DNA from: SAR202 cluster bacterium Io17-Chloro-G4
GTDB lineage: Bacteria > Chloroflexota > Dehalococcoidia > Lucifugimonadales > UBA3495
NCBI GenBank assembly: GCA_002816455.1
Contig: MUCR01000012.1
Coordinates: 1 to 64,000, forward strand
DNA: 64,000 bases
Direction: 5' to 3'
In this document: in pieces, positions 49,040-57,564 of the stretch
Numbering within the stretch: position 1 is the stretch's first letter
How the letters are laid out: each line of letters begins with the position of its first letter
The notes under the pieces: model-generated
The model's database searches: none
Seen by the model: the letters and a program-made list of their open reading frames with translations, nothing else
Told to the model about the DNA's origin: nothing
Program-made: the position numbers and the translations under genes

Positions 49040-50146
49040 TTAGCCGACTTCAACCTCGTACGGGAACACCATGTTGTTGCCATATCCGCGGCCGTCCCAC
49101 TTGTTGGGGAACTCCATGGGCTGAGTCTCTCCGGCGCTGTTAGTGGCGCGGGACATAAGTGTGTAACGTCCCGGACCTTTGGGCTGCCAATTGTGCTCCC
49201 ACCGGGTCCACGAATAGGCACTGGGAGGATGGATAACATCTACCGGGCCCCAATTGGTCCCCCCGTCTGTGCTAATCTCAATCTTTGCGATCGACTCCTC
49301 GCCGGACCAGGCGGCTCCTGCCAAGGTGTATCCGCTTACTGGAATAATCTCGCCGGGTAACGGGTTGGTGATAATGGACTTCACCTTCAGCTTGGTGTAA
49401 TAGCGATAAGGGACTGGATTGCCGGGCTCATTTTGGGTCATGTACCGCTCGGTCATATAAAAGCCCTTGAACTCGTGGTCCAAGACATGGATGCCTGTCA
49501 GCCATTTGACCGAATTCATCCCGTACCAGCCGGACACTAACAAACGCAATGGGAAACCATGCTCTTTCGGCAACGGCTCACCGTTCATTTCATATACGAG
49601 AAGAGTGTCGGGATGATTTGCTTTATCTATGGGAAGGCTGCGTTCGTAGGTAACTTCCGCCGGGTCTTCGACAACTTCGTCGGGGCCGTGGTCCGCGCCC
49701 TCGAACATCACCTCAACGGCTGAGGACTTCACGCCAGCCAAATCCAGCACGTCGCGCAAGGAAACACCAGCCCACTCGGCATTGCCCATGATGCCATGAC
49801 CTTTTATCTGCTCCATTACAGAGCTGATGCGCAGCGCCTTGGTGTAGTAATCGGGCACCGGGCTGTTTCCGCAGCATTCGAAGGTCACCTGGAAACGCTT
49901 TTGGGGTAGCTGCTTGATTTCATCGAGACTAAGGCTGATTGATCGCTCCACTTCGCCGTCCACCGTCAAGCGGTAGGTAGCGGCGTTGATATCGGGAGAG
50001 TCTTTCCAGTGATTGCGGACATAGTACAAATCGTTGGGTACGATATTTTCTTGAAGCGCTTGTGGTGGCGCAGCAAAAGTGCGCAAGCCTACGTTGGTGG
50101 GTATAAGTTGGGGCTTAACCTTCGTCCGCGTCTGCTGGGCTGCCAT
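49040..50146 (-). CDS. Sulfite-oxidase-family molybdoenzyme (copy 1)
   Basis: A 368-residue protein with the SUOX molybdopterin domain (residues about 35-235) and C-terminal Mo-co dimerisation domain. The molybdenum-ligating Cys is in 'QVTFECCGNS' (C-x-G-N, about residue 91). 'GVSLRDVLDLAG', 'HGFPLRLLVSGWYGMNSVKWLTGI' and 'GYTLAGAAWSGEESIAKIEISTDGG' are standard SUOX blocks. No Tat signal is visible, so export is not supported. It probably oxidises sulfite or a related sulfur oxyanion; heme partner genes are absent. A cupin gene and a second SUOX gene lie upstream on the same strand. Confidence 0.9.
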   Translation of the reverse strand: MAAQQTRTKVKPQLIPTNVGLRTFAAPPQALQENIVPNDLYYVRNHWKDSPDINAATYRLTVDGEVERSISLSLDEIKQLPQKRFQVTFECCGNSPVPDYYTKALRISSVMEQIKGHGIMGNAEWAGVSLRDVLDLAGVKSSAVEVMFEGADHGPDEVVEDPAEVTYERSLPIDKANHPDTLLVYEMNGEPLPKEHGFPLRLLVSGWYGMNSVKWLTGIHVLDHEFKGFYMTERYMTQNEPGNPVPYRYYTKLKVKSIITNPLPGEIIPVSGYTLAGAAWSGEESIAKIEISTDGGTNWGPVDVIHPPSAYSWTRWEHNWQPKGPGRYTLMSRATNSAGETQPMEFPNKWDGRGYGNNMVFPYEVEVG

Positions 50147-50262
50147 ACTTTCCTCCCATAAAAATTAGACAGGAATTATCAGATATCAGGGAAAAATCCT
50201 TCGAATGTTAATACGCAAACATAATTACGATTACAGATATTCTATCAGAGTTTTAGTGAGAA

Positions 50263-50613
50263 CTACTCTAGATAGCTAGTTTCCAATTGATTACTCGGAT
50301 AAGTGACCATCAACTGGACCGGGGTCCACAATGCATTTATCAGCTTATGGGGCCTGCCCGGCGGGGCCAACAACGTGCAACCGGCGCGGACGGTGCGAAC
50401 ATCGTCATCGTCCACGATCTGAACTGCGCCGGACATGACCATGATGGCGATGTCCACGTTGTGGGAATGTAGTCGGCCCTCGTAGCCGGGATGGAGCGTC
50501 ACTTCCTTGATGGTCAGGGACGTAGCGCCGGCGGCGGCGGATACCAAGGTCCGTTCCTCTTGGCGGTCAGCCACAGGCGGAGTGGCAATGGTGGTGTGCT
50601 CAATGATGGCCAT
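50263..50613 (-). CDS. Small cupin-domain protein
   Basis: A 116-residue single-domain cupin. Motif 1 is 'HPGYEGRLHSHNVDIAIMVMSGAVQI' (G-x5-H-x-H with a downstream acidic/neutral ligand position) and motif 2 'GCTLLAPPGRPHKLIN' (P-x2-H). The three His suggest a bound metal. It lies between the two SUOX-family genes on the same strand, 26 bases from the upstream one, so it is probably co-transcribed with them. A sulfur-compound-binding or regulatory role is an inference from context only. Confidence 0.82.
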   Translation of the reverse strand: MAIIEHTTIATPPVADRQEERTLVSAAAGATSLTIKEVTLHPGYEGRLHSHNVDIAIMVMSGAVQIVDDDDVRTVRAGCTLLAPPGRPHKLINALWTPVQLMVTYPSNQLETSYLE

Positions 50614-50639
50614 GTCTGCTGGTCCTTATCTAGCTGGGC

Positions 50640-51839
50640 TTATTTAATGGCGATGTCGTAGCCGACAATCGCGCTGAAGTTCTTCCGCATAATATTATAC
50701 CTGGGGGTGTGAGACTGTTCCCGGCCCGCAGCGTCGGTGGCCCTGGCCATGAGTGTGTATTTGCCTGCTTTTTGGGCGTCCCAAACGTAAGACCAGCGCA
50801 CCCACATGTATTGGTCTTGGGGTCCTTCCAGCCGGGTCGCTTGCCAGGTTTTGCCCCCGTCCAGGCTCAGTTCCACTTGATTTATAGGCCCACCGCCGCT
50901 CCATGCATAGCCCCGCACAACATGAACGCCCTTCTTCATAGTGTCTGTGTCGTCGTTCGGTTGGGTTATGATCGACCTCACGCCGATGGTCGTAATCAAC
51001 TCTTTATTGGGGTCCTCAGCTGAATCTCCGTAGTAGTAGAAATTGTAGTGATACCAGCAGGGCGCTTCGTGGTCCATCACTTGCAGCTTCCACAGCCACT
51101 TCACCGACCAGTTGCCCGACCATCCGGGGACGATTAGCCGCGCCGGAGCCCCGTGCAGATGTTCCAAAAGCTGGCCGTTTTGCGCCACGGCAATCAGGGT
51201 ATCCGGGTGCAGTGCCTTTTCTAGGGGCAAGGCTTTGTCGTAGTAAAAGGGCTCGGTTCCCTCGACGGCAGTGGCCGGGATTCCTTTGTCCCAGCCTTCT
51301 CCCCTAACATGGGTAGCCTTTCCAGTGAGGCCGGCGTCGTTCAAAACAGCGGCCAAAGGGACTCCGGTCCATTCGCTGGCGCTGAGGATCATGGCCTCTG
51401 AAGTGCGGGAAGGCTTGGGGCCTTCGCCCTTAAAATACTCGAAGTAGGTGGCATCGCTACCGGAGCACTCCATGACAGTACGGACCGTGCGGCCCGGATA
51501 GCGGCGCAACATTTCGTAGTCAATGGTCAGGGGGCGCTTTACCTCTCCGGTGACTTCCAACTTCCATTGAGTGGGGTCGGCCACCGGCGGCACGTCGAAG
51601 TGCTGCACAACGTAATGGAGGTCAACAGAGGTGATCAGACCCTCCATGTCCATCATAGGCGTGCGCACTCGCACGGTGCGGCCTTGGTCATCCAGCAAGG
51701 TGACCGGGTTCATTTTTTTGGTAGGCCAGCCGTACCAACCGGACTCTGATTGTTTAGATGCGGCCTGTGGCGAATCCATCACCAGGAAATCGGGTACTAC
51801 CTCGACTCCGGTAACTCGGGCTCCTTGTTGAGTGGCCAT
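50640..51839 (-). CDS. Sulfite-oxidase-family molybdoenzyme (copy 2)
   Basis: About 399 residues. It has the SUOX domain with the Mo-ligand Cys in 'RTVMECSGSDA' (about residue 125), then 'GVPLAAVLNDAGL', 'HGAPARLIVPGWSGNWSVKWLWKLQVM' and the C-terminal 'GYAWSGGGPINQVELSLDGGKTW'. It is closer to SorA/SoxC-like proteins than copy 1 and has about 60 extra N-terminal residues without a Tat signal. ATG 51839 follows AGGAGAG; the track start ten codons earlier is unsupported. Three 30-bp tandem repeats begin 31 bases upstream of the start. Confidence 0.9.
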   Translation of the reverse strand: MATQQGARVTGVEVVPDFLVMDSPQAASKQSESGWYGWPTKKMNPVTLLDDQGRTVRVRTPMMDMEGLITSVDLHYVVQHFDVPPVADPTQWKLEVTGEVKRPLTIDYEMLRRYPGRTVRTVMECSGSDATYFEYFKGEGPKPSRTSEAMILSASEWTGVPLAAVLNDAGLTGKATHVRGEGWDKGIPATAVEGTEPFYYDKALPLEKALHPDTLIAVAQNGQLLEHLHGAPARLIVPGWSGNWSVKWLWKLQVMDHEAPCWYHYNFYYYGDSAEDPNKELITTIGVRSIITQPNDDTDTMKKGVHVVRGYAWSGGGPINQVELSLDGGKTWQATRLEGPQDQYMWVRWSYVWDAQKAGKYTLMARATDAAGREQSHTPRYNIMRKNFSAIVGYDIAIK

Positions 51840-51870
51840 GTGTGCAACTCTCCTATGTGGCCTGTTCAAT

Positions 51871-51960
51871 AGATTAGGTTGAACTAGGACTGTTTACCTG
51901 AGATTAGGTTGAACCAGGACTGTTTACCTGAGATTAGGTTGAACCAGGACTGTTTACCTG
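51871..51960. repeat. Three tandem 30-bp repeats in the promoter region of the second SUOX gene
   Basis: Units at 51871-51900, 51901-51930 and 51931-51960 each read AGATTAGGTTGAAC(C/T)AGG plus ACTGTTTACCTG. They differ at one base in the first unit. There are no spacers, so this is not CRISPR. They occupy the likely promoter or 5' leader of the minus-strand gene. Confidence 0.9.
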
Positions 51961-52059
51961 CGGTGTTTATGTTCGGTTGCCGAGTCGATATTATCGCCGG
52001 ACCATAATCCTTGGCTTCCATTGGCCGGAAGATTTAACTCGGGTCGCATTATCCGCTCA

Positions 52060-52165
52060 CCCTGAGCCCTTCGACAAGCTCAGGACGGGCTTGTTGAAGG
52101 GCGCTGGTTCCTCGGTTCCACGGGTCCGAGATTGTCGAGATTCTCGACGTCCAGCCTGAGCTCAT
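52060..52165. repeat. CTGAGC/TTGTCGAAGG family palindromic repeat
   Basis: GCCCTTCGACAAGC (52066-52079) pairs with GCTTGTTGAAGGGC (52089-52102), with one G-T. A further degenerate arm (GATTGTCGAGATTCTCGAC and CCTGAGCTC) follows. The same core occurs in frame in the TPR pseudogene at about 62654. This accounts for the rest of the 378-base gap before the rhodanese gene. Confidence 0.75.
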
Positions 52166-52217
52166 CATAAGCGGTCTTGGATTCTAGCGGACACTGCTAA
52201 ATTTAGCTGAATGGGTT

Positions 52218-53795
52218 TTAGTCGGCGGCGTACTTTTCGCCCAACTGCGTCTCCCAACGTAAGTAGTTCATCATTTCCGCCGGGTTTCTGTCGACGCCCA
52301 GGATTACCACGTCGGTAGGAGGCGCCATCACGCCGGACAAACCCTTCTCCAGGGGGAGTCCTGCTCCGCTCCAGGCGGTGATGCCCCCTTCCAAGACCGA
52401 CACGTCTTTATAGCCCAGGTCCGTCAGAGTGGCGCCAGCTAAAGGAGCCATTTGCCCGTCGGCGCAGGTCACGGCTACTGGAGCGTCCTTCGACGGCGCA
52501 AATCCTTCAACTTGGAACTCCAACCAACCCCGGGATATCCAGTTGGATCCTGGAACGTGGCCTTGGGCGAATTCCGCGCTGGTATCGACGAATATGACTG
52601 CCGCTGTTTTGGAGTTGTTCAGTTCCCTGGCGGAAATGCTTTTTACTTTGGCCTTGGCTTGCTCGAGGCCTACAGGAGCGTCCGAATTCGGGCCGTTTTC
52701 TAATTCTAGGCCTGCTTCGGCCCACGCGGCGGTGCCGCCGTCGACAACGTAGACGTCTTTGATGCCGAATTGGCGGTACCAAGACGCCGTGTGGGTGGCC
52801 CTGGCTTTACCGTCGCAGCTAAAGATAATAGTGGCGTTTTTCACCACGGCCACATCGTCGGAGCGCTGGACGCATTGGCCTCCCGGGAACCACTGGAACC
52901 CGGGAATGTGCCCTTTCTCAAATTCTTCTTTGGTACGAATGTCTACAAGATAAACCGTTTCCTGGCCTCGCTTTTCCATAGCCGACTTTAGACCAGAAAT
53001 ATCCAAGTAGCGAACACCGTCTTCGGCGGCAATTTGCTCGGCATAACGCTCGGCGGCAGCCCGGCCTTCTTCCGAGACCTCCGGCAACTCCACCCGGTCC
53101 GCTCCCCGCTCCACCTGGTAGCCAGCCAAAACCCAACCGGATGTGCCGTTCTTGAGGCCTATGGCATCAACTCCCATCCGCTGAAGCACCCTGGTGCCCA
53201 CGATGCTCCGGGTGCGGCCAGCGCAATTGATCACCACGGTCGTGTCCGGCTCCAGGTCCTTCACGACATCGGTTATACGGTAGGCCAATTCACCGCCCGG
53301 CATGCTTCGGCCTCCGGGTATGGCAAATCGCTGGTATTCTTCCGGCGTGCGGGTGTCTAAGATCACTATTTTGTCGCCACGGTCAATCCGCGCCTGCAAT
53401 TCGGGAGCGTCAATCTCCGGCACATGATGGACTACCTCCATCTTTTCCCCGTAGTCCTTGCTGGGGACATTGGTGCCCCATTCAGTGGGCAAGTCCAAAG
53501 TGGTCCAGGTGTTTATGCCACCTTCCAAAACAGACACGTTGGTATAACCCATGGCCTCCAAGGTGCCCGACGCAACTTGGGCGCGCCTTCCATCGTCATC
53601 GCAGACGACAACCAGAGCGCCTTTGAAGGGCACGGCGGAAGGCATCTGGAACTCCAGGCGGCGCCGGGGAATCAGGCTGGAACCGGGAATGTGGGTACTG
53701 TTGTACTCGCCGGCTTCCCGAACGTCGATCAGGGCGAAGGGTGCATCCCCAGCGAACAGGCCCTTTAGTGTCTCAGCCGATGTCTTTGTGGCCAT
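52218..53795 (-). CDS. Four-domain rhodanese-like sulfurtransferase
   Basis: A 525-residue protein made of four consecutive rhodanese domains. Each keeps an active-site Cys: 'VVVCDDDGRR' (C65), 'VINCAGRTRS' (C191), 'IFSCDGKARA' (C327) and 'AVTCADGQMA' (C444). Each is preceded by the D-V/I/T-R or similar entry strand ('LIDVREAGEYNSTHIPGS', 'LVDIRTKEEFEKGHIPGF') and followed by 'VLEGGI..W' type ends. Four active domains in one chain are unusual; one or two is normal. It may relay persulfide sulfur between domains. The strong context is the SUOX pair downstream and the cysteine-dioxygenase-like gene upstream. Confidence 0.93.
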   Translation of the reverse strand: MATKTSAETLKGLFAGDAPFALIDVREAGEYNSTHIPGSSLIPRRRLEFQMPSAVPFKGALVVVCDDDGRRAQVASGTLEAMGYTNVSVLEGGINTWTTLDLPTEWGTNVPSKDYGEKMEVVHHVPEIDAPELQARIDRGDKIVILDTRTPEEYQRFAIPGGRSMPGGELAYRITDVVKDLEPDTTVVINCAGRTRSIVGTRVLQRMGVDAIGLKNGTSGWVLAGYQVERGADRVELPEVSEEGRAAAERYAEQIAAEDGVRYLDISGLKSAMEKRGQETVYLVDIRTKEEFEKGHIPGFQWFPGGQCVQRSDDVAVVKNATIIFSCDGKARATHTASWYRQFGIKDVYVVDGGTAAWAEAGLELENGPNSDAPVGLEQAKAKVKSISARELNNSKTAAVIFVDTSAEFAQGHVPGSNWISRGWLEFQVEGFAPSKDAPVAVTCADGQMAPLAGATLTDLGYKDVSVLEGGITAWSGAGLPLEKGLSGVMAPPTDVVILGVDRNPAEMMNYLRWETQLGEKYAAD

Positions 53796-54040
53796 GGTCT
53801 ATTACTCCTCGAGTGGTGTATGACTGCATTATTCCTGGATTACGTTGTGATTTATCAACCCCAGATGGGAAGCGGCGGTGATCCCAAATAAAGATAAGCC
53901 CGCGAATAGCGGCCCTGCCACTCTCGCTGCCGCACCACCCCGAGCTCATTATCACTAACTAACAGGCATAAACTAAATGGGACGAATGTGAGTTATCACC
54001 CTTCGTCCCCGGCAAACCAATATTGAATTTCCGAGAACCT

Positions 54041-54625
54041 TTAACAGTTGTCGTAGCCGCCGGACCGGAACCCTATCACTCTATTGGTTTCCAAATCGTA
54101 GCGGTGGCGGTCGATGCCCCGCAGGTCATCGCCGTACACGTGAATTTCTACAGTAGGGCGGTCGGTGTGGTTGTCCATCTGGTGAATTTCGTCCGTGTCG
54201 GGCACCAACAAAGTGATGTCGCCGGGCTTAAAATTGGCTTTGCGGTCTAACTCCAACTGGGCGAACCCCTCTTTGGAGCGATCGTCAATCCGCTGGTAGC
54301 GGGTCTCGGTCAAGGTATTGTTTAAGATGCCGATCATTCCCCAGGTAAGATGGTCGTGTGGGCCAAGATGCTCACCGGGGCCCCAAACAACGGCCGTCAC
54401 CGAAAGTCCGCTCTCGCCCTGGTATAGGAGGTAGGTGCCGTGGTTGGGACGCCGTCCACCGACAGCGGGTAGCCGGTAATTTTCGGGAATGACGTTCTCG
54501 TTGCTAACCAGCCGCTCCAGCAAAGACGAGCCAGCATCGAAGATATTATCTTGGTCCGGCTTGCTCTTTAGCAGGCTCTCCATGTCCGATGTAAATTCAT
54601 CAAGAGAATACTTTACTATCGTCAT
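54041..54625 (-). CDS. Cysteine-dioxygenase-like cupin protein
   Basis: A 194-residue cupin of the cysteine dioxygenase-like type. The iron ligands would be H90 and H92 in 'GEHLGPHDHLTWGMIG' and a later His in 'PTVEIHVYGDDL', equivalent to the three-His site of CDO. It would oxidise a thiol (cysteine, 3-mercaptopropionate or similar) to a sulfinate. ATG 54625 follows GGAGGAGT; the track start 20 codons earlier is unsupported. The next gene downstream is the four-domain rhodanese, then the SUOX pair, which makes a thiol-to-sulfite-to-sulfate route plausible. Confidence 0.85.
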   Translation of the reverse strand: MTIVKYSLDEFTSDMESLLKSKPDQDNIFDAGSSLLERLVSNENVIPENYRLPAVGGRRPNHGTYLLYQGESGLSVTAVVWGPGEHLGPHDHLTWGMIGILNNTLTETRYQRIDDRSKEGFAQLELDRKANFKPGDITLLVPDTDEIHQMDNHTDRPTVEIHVYGDDLRGIDRHRYDLETNRVIGFRSGGYDNC

Positions 54626-54923
54626 ACTCCTCCAATTGTTTCCAAAGATCGCGTTGCCAAAGATCCGTCCCACCGTAAGTTGCAACGAATGGGTGCCAGG
54701 TCCATCGTGCTTAATTCGAAGCTAAATGAGTGAGTCTGATTATGTTATGGGTTATCCCAAGTGTCAAGCGATTCCATAGATGTATTTAAGTGGGGGAGAA
54801 TGGATAAAACTAGGAGGCTGGCGCCAGCGCCGGGGGCAATTTCTGGTGCGGTTAAAACCGGTGATAGAATAGTTGAAACAGGTTCGTAGATCAGTCGCCG
54901 CGCGTTAGCAAGGAGCCATTGGG

Positions 54924-55187
54924 TTGGATGACGAAGAATTTATCCAACGTATAGTTGAAAAAATACAGCGTTTGACCGGGACTCGGGTGGAAGTAGAAGT
55001 CGACAGAGAGGATGGCGGTAAACTGGAAATCGAGTTGAACGGGGAGGTACCCAGGGTGGTGTTGGGCGCCAACGTTTTCCAGTATGCCGGTTTCGCCCGC
55101 ATGTGCGTCGAATACGCCGTGGCGTCTATTAAGCAAGACCGGCCCATAGACGTGCTGGAATTTCACCTGTTACTAGCCCGTAACTAA
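54924..55187 (+). CDS. Conserved-looking small protein, function unknown
   Basis: An 87-residue ORF with a charged N-terminal helix ('DDEEFIQRIVEKIQRLTG'), then beta-like 'RVEVEVDREDGGKLEIELNGEVPRVVLG', then a helix ending 'VLEFHLLLARN'. The alternation looks like a compact alpha/beta domain. TTG 54924 follows AAGGAG by about 9 bases. No family recognised. It lies 40 bases upstream of another unknown gene on the same strand, so the two may be one operon. Confidence 0.6.
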   Translation: MDDEEFIQRIVEKIQRLTGTRVEVEVDREDGGKLEIELNGEVPRVVLGANVFQYAGFARMCVEYAVASIKQDRPIDVLEFHLLLARN

Positions 55188-55227
55188 GTCTTGGCTATTA
55201 GCTCTAACTTTCACCTAACGCAAGCAG

Positions 55228-55725
55228 ATGGCGCAAAACGAACCGATACCCCCCGATTTGGAACCCCCTTGGTACTATCAGAGATGGTTCCTCATCCCTG
55301 CCTTCGTCTTTGGAGCCCCCCTAATTTCCCCTCCGTTTGTGCTGTGGCCGGTGTGGGCTATCCTGATTTTGCGTTCACCTTGGCACAACAATGTTCTGCT
55401 TAACGGACTAGCTTGGGCGATGCTAGTCACGGGCGCTGTGATGGGGTATAAAAACGCTCAGGGAGAAGGCGGTGTGGTGTTCGCTGTGGCGTCTGTAGTC
55501 CCAGGGGTCATGGTCACCATTATTACTCAGGTCATGTGGACCCGGTTTCGGCTGGAGCACGGCTTGGTCGTGGAAAGGCCAAACCCGCCGGAGGAGCCGC
55601 CGGAACCCTCAGATAGTTTGCGAGACACCCAAGACACCGATAATGAAGAGGAGTCCACGGAGGAACGGAGGTTCCGCCGTTCCCAACGCCGTAGGAGTTC
55701 CCGTTCTGGCCGTTCTCCCCGTTAG
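55228..55725 (+). CDS. Membrane protein with basic C-terminal tail, function unknown
   Basis: A 165-residue protein with about three to four membrane helices between residues 20 and 105 ('FLIPAFVFGAPLISPPFVLWPVWAILIL', 'GLAWAMLVTGAVMGY', 'VVFAVASVVPGVMVTIIT'). An acidic Pro-rich linker and an Arg/Ser-rich end ('RRFRRSQRRRSSRSGRSPR') follow. The N-terminus 'PPWYYQRWFLIP' resembles small Chloroflexota/Firmicutes membrane proteins of unknown role. ATG 55228 lacks a strong ribosome site but gives the full first helix. It is co-directional with the preceding small gene. Confidence 0.65.
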   Translation: MAQNEPIPPDLEPPWYYQRWFLIPAFVFGAPLISPPFVLWPVWAILILRSPWHNNVLLNGLAWAMLVTGAVMGYKNAQGEGGVVFAVASVVPGVMVTIITQVMWTRFRLEHGLVVERPNPPEEPPEPSDSLRDTQDTDNEEESTEERRFRRSQRRRSSRSGRSPR

Positions 55726-55784
55726 TGCCGGATGGGAAAATGCATTCGGTCTAACATCAGCTTAATCCGGCCGCCAGCAATGAC

Positions 55785-56252
55785 CTATATACTCACCAGC
55801 ACGTTAGCCGAGGCCACCGTTTCACCCGATTGGTTTTCAATAATCACCCGGCATTCAACTAACCGAAGTTCTTGCTCTACCCGCTTGTCCACCACTGAGC
55901 CGGACAAGGCCAACGTGTCACCGAGATTTACGGGTAGAAGGATTTCCAGTTTCAACTGGCTTCCTTCTTTGGAGTCAAAGTCGGAAACAAGGTTGGAAAC
56001 AAGGTTGGGCTGCTGAAACCCTTTTTCCAACAATTCGGCCACGTATTCCGCAAAGGCCATGCTCCAAACTGAGTCGGTTTGCGCCGGTGACTTCTCCCCT
56101 GATTCGGCGGACTCGTCAGAAGACGCGGTGGGCGATTGTACATCGCCAAAACGCTGGATGGATTGTTCCGTCTCCCATTTGACTAGGATGGGCAGTTCAT
56201 CGCCCAGCGATACCGTTTCGAAAGTTGTTGTTTTGGCCCATAAACGAGGCAT
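55785..56252 (-). CDS. Hotdog-fold (MaoC-like) protein
   Basis: A 155-residue protein with the pattern of a single hotdog domain. It has 'FETVSLGDELPILVKWETEQSIQRFG' at the N-terminus (the entry to MaoC-like dehydratases), a helix 'WSMAFAEYVAELLEKGF', then strands 'LKLEILLPVNLGDTLALSGSVVDKRVE' and 'RLVECRVIIENQSGETVASANVLV'. This resembles MaoC-type enoyl-CoA hydratases or their non-catalytic relatives. The catalytic D-x4-H of MaoC hydratases is not visible, so enzymatic activity is doubtful. A Ser/Glu-rich loop occupies residues about 40-60. Confidence 0.7.
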   Translation of the reverse strand: MPRLWAKTTTFETVSLGDELPILVKWETEQSIQRFGDVQSPTASSDESAESGEKSPAQTDSVWSMAFAEYVAELLEKGFQQPNLVSNLVSDFDSKEGSQLKLEILLPVNLGDTLALSGSVVDKRVEQELRLVECRVIIENQSGETVASANVLVSI

Positions 56253-56701
56253 ATTTTCAGATATCCGTGCAACGCTTCTTGATAATTCTACATTAGAATT
56301 CTACCTTGGATCGGGACATTGGGTTGGACGAAGAATGACAGTGCTGTGGGGAGCCACGTCCGGCCCGTGGCGCCCAGGATTGGAAATTGAGAAAATTAGA
56401 CTAGCACTGGATGGGCCATGCTTCAATCAAACGTATTTAAGCAAACGTATTTAAGAGAAATATTTAAGGCGGGCGTTTCAAAATGATTGAGGCTAAATGA
56501 CATAAATTAGGCGTGAATCATCCAGCCTACAACAAACTGCCTATAAGTCGATTTTTCGCTGTACTGAAGTAGGTTTTAGTTACCTTATAATATCTGGTAG
56601 TAACGCGCCCCCCACATAGTCTTTGGGCGTATTCATGAGCAGGAGGTTAGACCAAAGCACAGGGCCAATGACCAAATAATAACCAATTTTTGGAGGCGCC
56701 A
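56253..56701. other. Intergenic region of about 450 bases
   Basis: It contains a short direct repeat, AAACGTATTTAAG twice and a third partial copy, at about 56427-56470. Otherwise I see no gene, hairpin or known motif. It separates divergent genes and should include both promoters. Confidence 0.45.
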
Positions 56702-57412
56702 ATGGCAGAACAGGAACCGGCGTGCCGGAAAGGAATGGTGGTTTTCGCCCACGCCGATGATGCGGAGTGGGGTTGCTCCGGTACAGTAGCCAAATGGTGC
56801 GCTGAGGGTTGGGATGTGGTGTATGTGGTTTGCACCGATGGGAGCAAGGGAAGCGCAGACCCGGATATAACCAGCAAAAGTCTGAGCGAAATTAGAGAGC
56901 AGGAACAGAGGAATGCAGGCAGCGTTCTTGGACTACAGGATGTTGTTTTCCTGGATTACGAAGACTCAATGTTGGAACCGAGTCTGGAGCTCCGGCGGGA
57001 TATAACCCGGCAAATACGAATATATAAACCCGAAGTAGTAATCTGTGGGACACCCATGCGTCGGCTTTCATACAACGGCTACTTGGGTCATCCGGACCAC
57101 ATCGCCGCCGGAGAAGCGGCGTTATCAGCCGTTTTTCCATCGGCAAGGGACCGATTAACTTTCCCGGAACTGTTGGATGAGGGCCTGGAGCCCCACAACG
57201 TCAGTGAAGTTTGGGTCATGGACCACCATGAGCCGGACAAATTCGTGGACGTTTCCGGCTACATGGAAACCGCCATCGAGGCTTTGAAGCAGCACGAAAC
57301 CCAGGTCACCAGCGACGATGTGGGTACCCATATGAAGCAGTGGCGGAGCCGGACCGGCGAAAAGGTCGGATACCAATACGCCGAGGGGTTCCGGCGCTTT
57401 CATCTAGGATAA
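56702..57412 (+). CDS. PIG-L family deacetylase
   Basis: A 236-residue zinc-dependent deacetylase of the PIG-L/LmbE family, acting on N-acetylglucosaminyl-type compounds or bacillithiol/mycothiol-like conjugates. Zinc ligands are in 'VFAHADDAEWGCSG' (the A-H-P/A-D-D-x-E motif, with Asp/His) and 'LGHPDHIAAGEAAL' (H-P-D-H). Other blocks are 'VVYVVCTDGSKGSADP', 'EIREQEQRNAGSVLG' and 'FLDYEDSML'. ATG 56702 follows TTTTTGGAGG; the track TTG start would place the ribosome site inside the gene. It ends before a bidirectional terminator. Confidence 0.9.
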   Translation: MAEQEPACRKGMVVFAHADDAEWGCSGTVAKWCAEGWDVVYVVCTDGSKGSADPDITSKSLSEIREQEQRNAGSVLGLQDVVFLDYEDSMLEPSLELRRDITRQIRIYKPEVVICGTPMRRLSYNGYLGHPDHIAAGEAALSAVFPSARDRLTFPELLDEGLEPHNVSEVWVMDHHEPDKFVDVSGYMETAIEALKQHETQVTSDDVGTHMKQWRSRTGEKVGYQYAEGFRRFHLG

Positions 57413-57473
57413 ACTCTGGTAAGACAAAACACGGGGCTCATTGCATTGCCGCCGCGGCTCCGTGGTCCATAAA

Positions 57474-57520
57474 AATACCCTTGCTCCCAGATCATGAGAG
57501 CAAGGGTATTCTCCTTTCTA
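57474..57520. terminator. Bidirectional terminator between convergent genes
   Basis: AATACCCTTGCTC / GAGCAAGGGTATT form a perfect 13-bp stem with an 11-base loop, T-rich on the plus side and A-rich (T on minus) on the other. It serves the PIG-L gene and the arsM gene. Confidence 0.88.
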
Positions 57521-57564
57521 GTCCGAAGCCGGTTATCCCGAGCCCGGATGCTGGGTAGAGATGG

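Noticed and set aside
51871-51960. CRISPR array
   Set aside because: The three 30-bp units are directly adjacent, with no spacers and no cas genes.
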